NCBI GenBank assembly: GCA_013368315.1
Contig: JAACJM010000295.1
Coordinates: forward strand, 32,453-96,452
Length of the DNA stretch: 64,000 nt
Origin: Tetrapyrgos nigripes
Lineage: Eukaryota; Basidiomycota; Agaricomycetes; Agaricales; Campanellaceae
Reading direction: 5' to 3'
The position numbers and the translations under genes are program-made. The first letter of the stretch is position 1. The number at the start of each line of letters is the position of its first letter. Below are positions 58,233 to 64,000 of this stretch, in pieces. The notes beneath the pieces were generated by a model. The model saw only the letters and a program-made list of their open reading frames with translations, was not told the origin of the DNA and searched no databases.

Positions 58233-58559
58233 CTGACATGGGGTCACTTACGCCAGGGCATATGCCACTTGATTAATGTTGATTAATGTCCAGACATAAG
58301 CCATGAGCTGGAGTAAAAGAAGACACGAAATGATAAAGAAGCGAGAAGGAAAGATGTTCACGGACAGAAATAAAATGATTTAGTAGTTAGGGGCAGGAAA
58401 GGGAATAATGTGTACCAATCTAGGTTATATCTGAAAGGAGTATAGTATGGGTTTTCGATGGGGAGGGCACGTAGCCCTACTACAACACCTGCATGTCAGT
58501 ACAATCTGTCAAGGAATACAAGATCATAGATTGAATAATGCCGCTACTCAACAGAAAGG

Positions 58560-58604
58560 GGGCCTCGTATCTTGCCATGCGAAGCAATGGCACCTTTCCC
58601 CAGT
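58560..58604 (+). repeat. 40-bp GCGAAGC motif
   Basis: GGGCCTCGTATCTTGCCATG then CGAAGCAATGGCACCTTTCC. Same family as 50884-50928. Confidence 0.6.
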
Positions 58605-58810
58605 TGCTCAATGGCATCGATTCAGGACTATACAAAGTTATTTCATGTCCTGTTCCCACGCCCTCTTGGGCAGTGCAGTGACTGGTTCAACGTTGTTTCT
58701 GTGTATAGACGCAAAGGAGACTGAGGAAATTTAAGCACGGAATAGACAACTTTACAGTGTATCTACATAGTTCTCATCAATATAATCAATTACCTTCCAT
58801 CCATAGGCTT

Positions 58811-59714
58811 CTACTCAGGTTTTTTCCTCTCGCGGCGAGTCCCTTCAGCTAGAATATTTTTCTCGTCCACTTCTTTACGTCCGGAAGGGGTTTCAATGGG
58901 AAAATCACTGGCGGAATACAAATAAGATACGCAGCCGCCGGCTGCATCATTGGTCTTGGTATCCCCGTCTCCGCATTGTGGCGGCGATTGCGATGGTGCA
59001 GGTAAAGATGCGGTGTCTCTCGAATCACCCCAAAAATGGGGTCCCTCTTGTGTGGGTGGTTGTAAAGGATTAGGTCAGCCTGCGATGAGACCCAACCTCC
59101 AACTGGACCAAAAGGCCACAATATTTGGTACGTGCGAATACCGTCGCAGGCTCTATATATGGAGTAAGGGACGTGACCCTTACAGTGGTATCCACAAGTC
59201 ACTTTGCGCAAGGTTATCCAGCCTAAATACCAGTCACTCCTAGTTTACGGTTAACAGAACGTACACATACCAGGTTGACAGTGTATTCAATGAGAAGTCG
59301 TTCAAGCAAATGCCAAAATCTCCTGCTAAGACAGATAAGCAGATGATGAAAAGAGAAAATTATTTATTCCAACATACCATTCCGACTCATCAACTCAGCT
59401 TGAAGTCCCGTGTAATGGCCATAAGTCAGATTGTGGTCTGAATTTATGTTAACCAAGAATAAAGAATAATAATAAATTGATGATTCACGTACTTTGTACC
59501 TGCATATCAGCTGGAAGAGTGAATGAAATTTCGTGGTCTTGCAGCATAACATCAAGTGCAAACTGACTCATCTCTCCAGAATTTCCAAGGAAATGTTCAG
59601 CATTGAATTTGTCAACCCTAATACTAGCAGATCCAATGGTTTCTGATGGTACATCTAGCAATATATTCAGAAACAAATGTAGAAAACAAGGGAGTACTGG
59701 TCCAGGGCAAAAAC
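58811..59714 (-). CDS. Spliced hypothetical gene, 3' exons
   Basis: Minus-strand exons with consistent phase: 59714-about 59505 (FCPGPVLPC.., ETIGSASIRVDKFNAEHFLG, QFALDVMLQDHEISFTLPAD), about 59439-59380 (DHNLTYGHYTGLQAELMSRN), and about 59327-59277 (DFGICLNDFSLNTLS), each bordered by GT/AG sites. The final exon in 59010-58811 reads DSRDTASLPAPSQSPPQCGD through SASDFPIETPSGRK to TAG at 58811. The part between about 59220 and 59010 is open in several frames and its splicing is unresolved. Function unknown. An alternative is the 58849-59211 frame as a single exon. Confidence 0.42.
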
Positions 59715-59759
59715 CTGAAGGAAAGCAATTAGTATATCAATGGTATAAATGAAGACAAG

Positions 59760-60164
59760 TCACTGATGCCCTATATCTCCTAATAAATGACAGAGGAAGC
59801 TCAGAGAGGTCCATTCTTTCAAAGCTTTACGGACAGATAGATAGATAGAACTATCATCCTTGCGCAAATCTAGATTTGCAAGTATTTTTTTCCGGAATTT
59901 TACACGGGCAAGGGCGGAAGGCAATGCAAAAGCTGGCCTCCTTGAAGCGGAATCGAAAAAATAATGATACGCGTTCAATGGCAGTGTGCTCAGAAGGGAC
60001 TCGAGGGGGGGGGGGGGGGGGGCGCAGTGCCTTGAGGACGGGATAGGACTACAAGCGATGGTGCGGGTACATAACCTTATTGGGATAATAAATCTGAAGA
60101 GGCCTGGAAAGGCTGTACATGACATCGTTACACTCTCAACACTACTTACACTACTTAGTAGCAC
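59760..60164 (-). CDS. Possible 5' exon(s) of the 58811-59714 gene
   Basis: Minus-strand open block; its second half (AYHYFFDSASRRPAFALPSA, LRKDDSSIYLSVRKALKEWT) looks coding, and a GTGACT...TACTAAT...CCTTCAG intron-like segment lies between it and 59714. The phase does not join cleanly, so the link is tentative. An alternative frame reads MDLSELPLSFIRRYRA before the donor. Confidence 0.3.
   Translation of the reverse strand: MLLSSVSSVESVTMSCTAFPGLFRFIIPIRLCTRTIACSPIPSSRHCAPPPPPLESLLSTLPLNAYHYFFDSASRRPAFALPSALARVKFRKKILANLDLRKDDSSIYLSVRKALKEWTSLSFLCHLLGDIGHQ
60005..60022 (+). repeat. Homopolymer G18
   Basis: Eighteen consecutive G between TCGA and CGCAG. It may be a true mononucleotide repeat or mark a sequencing/assembly problem. 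Confidence 0.95.
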
Positions 60165-60169
60165 TTACA

Positions 60170-61837
60170 CTATACTTGTATATACTCGCCGAGAGCGACG
60201 AGGATGCGGGGCGCAGGGGAAAGAGACTATCACCAATGATTGGCACGGCGTCACAGAGAACGTCAGGTGGAAAGGCAGGCGAAAACTGAGAGCCCGGGAG
60301 TTTTAGGAATACAATCGGGAAAAACAGGGATCAATTCAACATAGCACACGTGGAAATGGAGTGGTAAAGAACTCACCCTCATTGTTGGAATTTCATATTG
60401 AACTATACTTACAATGAACGCTCACATCTTTCTCTCCACTTCATTAGTATACACAATCCACTTGTATCCACATATGTGCCACCCACTTTCTGTTATACTC
60501 TGTACTTACATTGTTTATTACATCATTGACTCCGAACTGATATCAGACATTACATCGTAGTATCCGCTTTTCTCCACTGTGTTATATTTACAGACTCGCA
60601 TAGCCACAGTAGCTAACAGTATAAATACTTGGTAGTTCACTGTCTATACCTCTAGAGCCGCAATAGTATTCGTTGCCTTGCTTGTTTAACAAGTGTCCTC
60701 ATATTCATTTATTCTCATACTCATTTCATTCTGCCTTGTAATCAATGTTAAAGTTGGTTTGGGGGGCTGCAGGACAGGGCTGTGATTATATGGAACTCTT
60801 ACCAGCAAATCATTGCCATGGCTGGAGGGATGCATCTGTTGCAGTTTGAATGAGTCATACTTGAGTTTCCTGATGTCATGTTGAAACACAATCTGGGCCC
60901 TGAACATTGCCTTCGTAGTCAAATTGGACTTTTACTGTAGTATTTAATTTAATTTATTAGCAGTCTTCATGTCATAATTACTCACTTCCATAGTTAGTAC
61001 ACTTGCACTGAGAGTATTCATATTATTATGCTGTAACTACATATGTCTGATAAAAAAATGCACAAAGAGTGTCAAGATGTATTGTCAGTCTGGATACTCA
61101 AGACTAGAAAAGAACCAGGAATAAGCATCATATCGAGGAGCAAAAGAACGAGAGTGGTCCAAAGTAAGGAAGCTCCAGCCAATGTAAGAACTCGAGAAGA
61201 AAAGAAAAGAGGAAGAATAGGCAAGAAGAAAAGAGTTGGACAGTAACAGTGTTGTGAGTGTTATAGCTATATCAAGTCATAAAGGAAAAGACAAAACCCA
61301 ATCCACACTTTCTCACGACATCACCATGTGTGATGAAGAATGCGGGGAAGAAAACGTTGAGGAATTTGAAGGCTTGGAAAGGTGTGATTAGTCTGCAACA
61401 TGTAGATATGGTGCTGTGAATGGAATCAGCCATCACCGGACTGAGAGCCCCAGTGATAGAACCTTAGGGTAAAGTGGCTTGGCAGTGGCCATCACCCCAA
61501 CTGTAGCATCACTGCCAGTAAGGAACAGCACGGGAGAGCCGCGGGGAAATTTTTTCAATTCGTCCCCGCCGCGACAGGAGCGTTGCAGATGATGGGAAGC
61601 ATTCAATGAGGTCAGAACCCGCAGGGTCTGAGAAATACCAAGGACTAGGTTATGTGCGCAGGAGGAGTTTACTACCGGTTTGGACCAAGAGATGCACCGG
61701 GTCTGGGAAGCATCCCAGCATAACCTACAAAAATTTTTATATCATACATATTATTTACAAATGGGACTCTGACAGCCAACGAAGGAAGAGCAGTAGCCAC
61801 TACGTCATTGACAGCCACGCCGTTATCGAGAAGCTTA
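60170..61837. other. No gene I can support
   Basis: Short frames only (61043-61246 plus is a Lys/Arg-rich run). An AGGTTATG...CATAACCT inverted pair lies at about 61650 and 61721. Confidence 0.35.
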
Positions 61838-61865
61838 ATTATGAGGCCCTTTTAAGGGACTCGTT
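61838..61865 (+). repeat. GAGGCC..TTAAGGG repeat end
   Basis: TTATGAGGCCCTTTTAAGGG, related to the TTACGAGGCC..TTAAAGGCC start of SINE-like copies A and E. Confidence 0.4.
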
Positions 61866-62112
61866 CTTAAACAAACTCGCGGTTTGTTGTGTGGCTATGC
61901 CGGAATGGTCTCCCAAGCTCGGAATCTTAATAGAAGCCCGTCCTGTTGAACGTCGCCGCCGATCACAACCAAGTGCTTTTGCCAGGGCGTTCTTTGGTAC
62001 TATCAGTGGCATCAGGAAAAGTTTGGGCTGAACCGACCGGAAGAGGTTGGATTGGCGCTCGACTTTTTAACGTTGCCCCACAACTACTAACACTATTGTT
62101 TAGCTGTAGATC

Positions 62113-62190
62113 CGAGATTACGAGGCGAATGAAATGAGGCTGAGTTTCTTTACACTCCGTTTCTGTGTGTGGCGGTGCATATTCATCCCG
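62113..62190 (+). repeat. Dispersed repeat copy (same family as 7533-7610)
   Basis: ATTACGAGGCGAATGAAATG, AGGCTGAGTTTCTTTACACT and CCGTTTCTGTGTGTGGCGGTG align with the receptor tail and the 13995-14075 copy. Confidence 0.7.
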
Positions 62191-64000
62191 TCTCTTCCCG
62201 TGCTGTTGTTTCCGGTTTCATCCCTGCCCATATCCGCAGCCCCTGTATTTATTAACATGACCAAACGATGACGTTATCTCTCAATATCTTGGCGACCGGT
62301 AACTAAAGTTTCTCTCACTTTGTTCTCTTTTTTCTTCGTCTTGTCCTTTTTTATCGCTTTCCTTTCTCTTTTAATCTCTTTCATTTTTCGTTTAGTATTT
62401 TCTGTCTCTTGATCCCCAGTGAAAAAACAACTATGCACAAATCTGCAGAATTCTGACGATTTTTGCATGAATCTGCGGTTTTATGTAGACTTCTTAGAAG
62501 CAGCAGGCTCATTCAAATTTGGTCGGCGACGTTTTTTATGGCGCCATCGGTCAAAAATTTCGTCATTTCTCCCTCGCTCTTTTTTAATCAACTGAAAAAA
62601 AAAGACTTCTCTTGTACATTTTAAAATTTGCGCATGAGGAAATTCTTTGCTAGTCGTAACCAGGTGAAGTCGACTCCAAGGCAAGCAAGTTGAAGTTCAC
62701 ACGCTCGACTCTCTGTCGCGTACCACCACCATCCCTCCCCAACTCCGACTCGACCTTCTCCCTCCCTCTTTCTGCCACGCCCGTTGCCTCTCAGTATTCC
62801 AATGACGTCCATCATCATTCACTGTCAGTGTCGCGTTACAACATGGTCACTCATGCAGGTCTTCGCACTAGGCCGGTTCAGACACGCTAATTTTCACGCG
62901 TCTACGTAGTAGGAATGGGGTATATGCGTAAGGCGGTCTGGAATATGGTGAGTTATTATGTCCGCTGCATCTCCTCAACCTGTCTGACTCGTTCGCGAGC
63001 AAAACCCAAACAGTACGTTCTTCGACCCTTTCTTCAAAAGACGCCGTGTTTATGTAGCTCTCTTTACATTAACACCCCTTCCTTTATGGCTTGACCCGCG
63101 CTCGCCCTCTTTCGATTAGGTGAGTTACTCTATGTATATGCCGTTCGCGTATAGCTCACAAAACTTGGCCTAGGTCTCGAAATACACGTGTAAGAAGGAT
63201 TGCAGCTGTATATGGTACGTAGTTTCGCATCGTGCATGCTCTGGATCTCTGCTGATGATACTTCCGGAACTTCTGTTTTAGATTTTGGTATGGCCCATGA
63301 TGAAGGGGACTTTGAGGCGGATGGAGCTCAATGGGATCATTGGGATTCCTATAGAATAGCTTCAGATTTTGTGCATATTAATGCAGATAGATGCAGAAAT
63401 ATATCATTTACTTTTTCACCATTCTTTCATGCAGAAATCGTCAGATATACGCAGAACAGTGCAGATTTCAAGCAAGATTTCTTTTGCTAATTCTCTCGTG
63501 CAGATAATGCAGAAAAGCGCAGAAAAAGGGCTCATTTTCTGCAAAAATCCGGTTCCACTGAATGGAGATCTGCCAGATTGCATAAAAGCTCATATTTGCG
63601 CAGATTCATGCATAGTCCGTTTTCACTGGGCTTGATCTCTTGTCTTCTTATTCATTGCTTGCTTTCCTTTTTCCCCTCTCTTCTCTCTCTTCTCTCTTTC
63701 TTCTTCTTCATCTCTTGTTGGTTGGAGACATATTTGGCCCTCAGGCAAAAGGGCGAGAGTTTGAATACATATCACATGTCTTTTAGACAATCATAGACCA
63801 GGTTCGTCACTTTTCTCTCTTTCTCATGCTTTATCTTACAATGAACACCCCTACTAATTTTTTGTTCAGCTATGACCCCCACATCTCTTTCATGCCAATG
63901 ACAAGGAACACTCATTATCCTCCTCTGCACACTATTTGTGCACAAGACAGTGAGAGGAGGCTGCCTAGATGGTAAGGATGAAATGCACCATCTATGTTTT
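62191..64000. other. No supported gene; GCAGAT-rich repeats
   Basis: 62421-62480 (minus) and 63410-63640 (plus) share blocks such as ATGCAGAAATCGTCAGA, GCAGATTCATGCA and TTTTCACTGGG. A CT-rich stretch spans 63655-63715. The open frames at 62690-62890 and 63200-63490 have no motif. Confidence 0.4.

Noticed and set aside
58849..59211. 121-codon minus-strand ORF as a separate gene
   Set aside because: Flanking exon evidence favours a spliced gene that uses another frame at the 3' end; kept only as an alternative.

Overview
The window looks like transposon-dense genomic DNA of a filamentous basidiomycete, most likely an agaricomycete. The reasons are short introns (about 50-60 bp) with GT-AG ends, an NB-ARC/TPR receptor gene of the agaricomycete type, basidiomycete-type LINE reverse transcriptase and RNase H sequences, one Ty3/Gypsy chromovirus and one Ty1/Copia element. 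I cannot name the species.

Layout. 0-3.6 kb: a spliced minus-strand hypothetical gene, a small inverted-repeat element and mostly non-coding DNA. 3.6-7.6 kb: a STAND-type receptor gene (NB-ARC-like NTPase followed by about 14 forty-residue TPRs) with two frameshifts; its hydrophobic C-terminus is encoded by a dispersed repeat. 8-15 kb: repeats, a 1.6-kb Tc1/mariner-like element with a decayed transposase, a short-chain dehydrogenase-like pseudogene and a degenerate tandem block. 15.2-20 kb: an RNase H pseudogene split by a 3.8-kb foldback element (15552-19342) whose core is a 22-bp minisatellite, and again by a 269-bp element with the same kind of ends. 20-23.6 kb: a 1.3-kb transposon derivative and a decayed LINE. 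24.0-31.7 kb: a complete Gypsy chromovirus with LTRs and a 5-bp target duplication. 32.1-33.5 kb: a foldback MITE and gene remnants. 34.4-36.8 kb: the clearest host genes, two minus-strand spliced genes that abut or overlap. 37.5-44.6 kb: a complete Copia element with LTRs and a 5-bp target duplication. 45-64 kb: scattered gene fragments, a family of tRNA-derived SINE-like repeats, a possible helitron remnant, a small multi-pass membrane protein gene and a spliced minus-strand gene around 58.8-60.2 kb.

Two themes run through the window. First, elements are nested (foldback and MITE inside RNase H). Second, inactivation looks like CpG decay: all internal stops located in the two LTR elements are TGA, most readable as CGA-to-TGA, and several LTR-LTR differences are CpG transitions. 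Few genes here can be functionally linked. The strongest candidate for something undescribed is the foldback/minisatellite element with CACTGG ends and 3-bp target duplications, together with its 269-bp relative.
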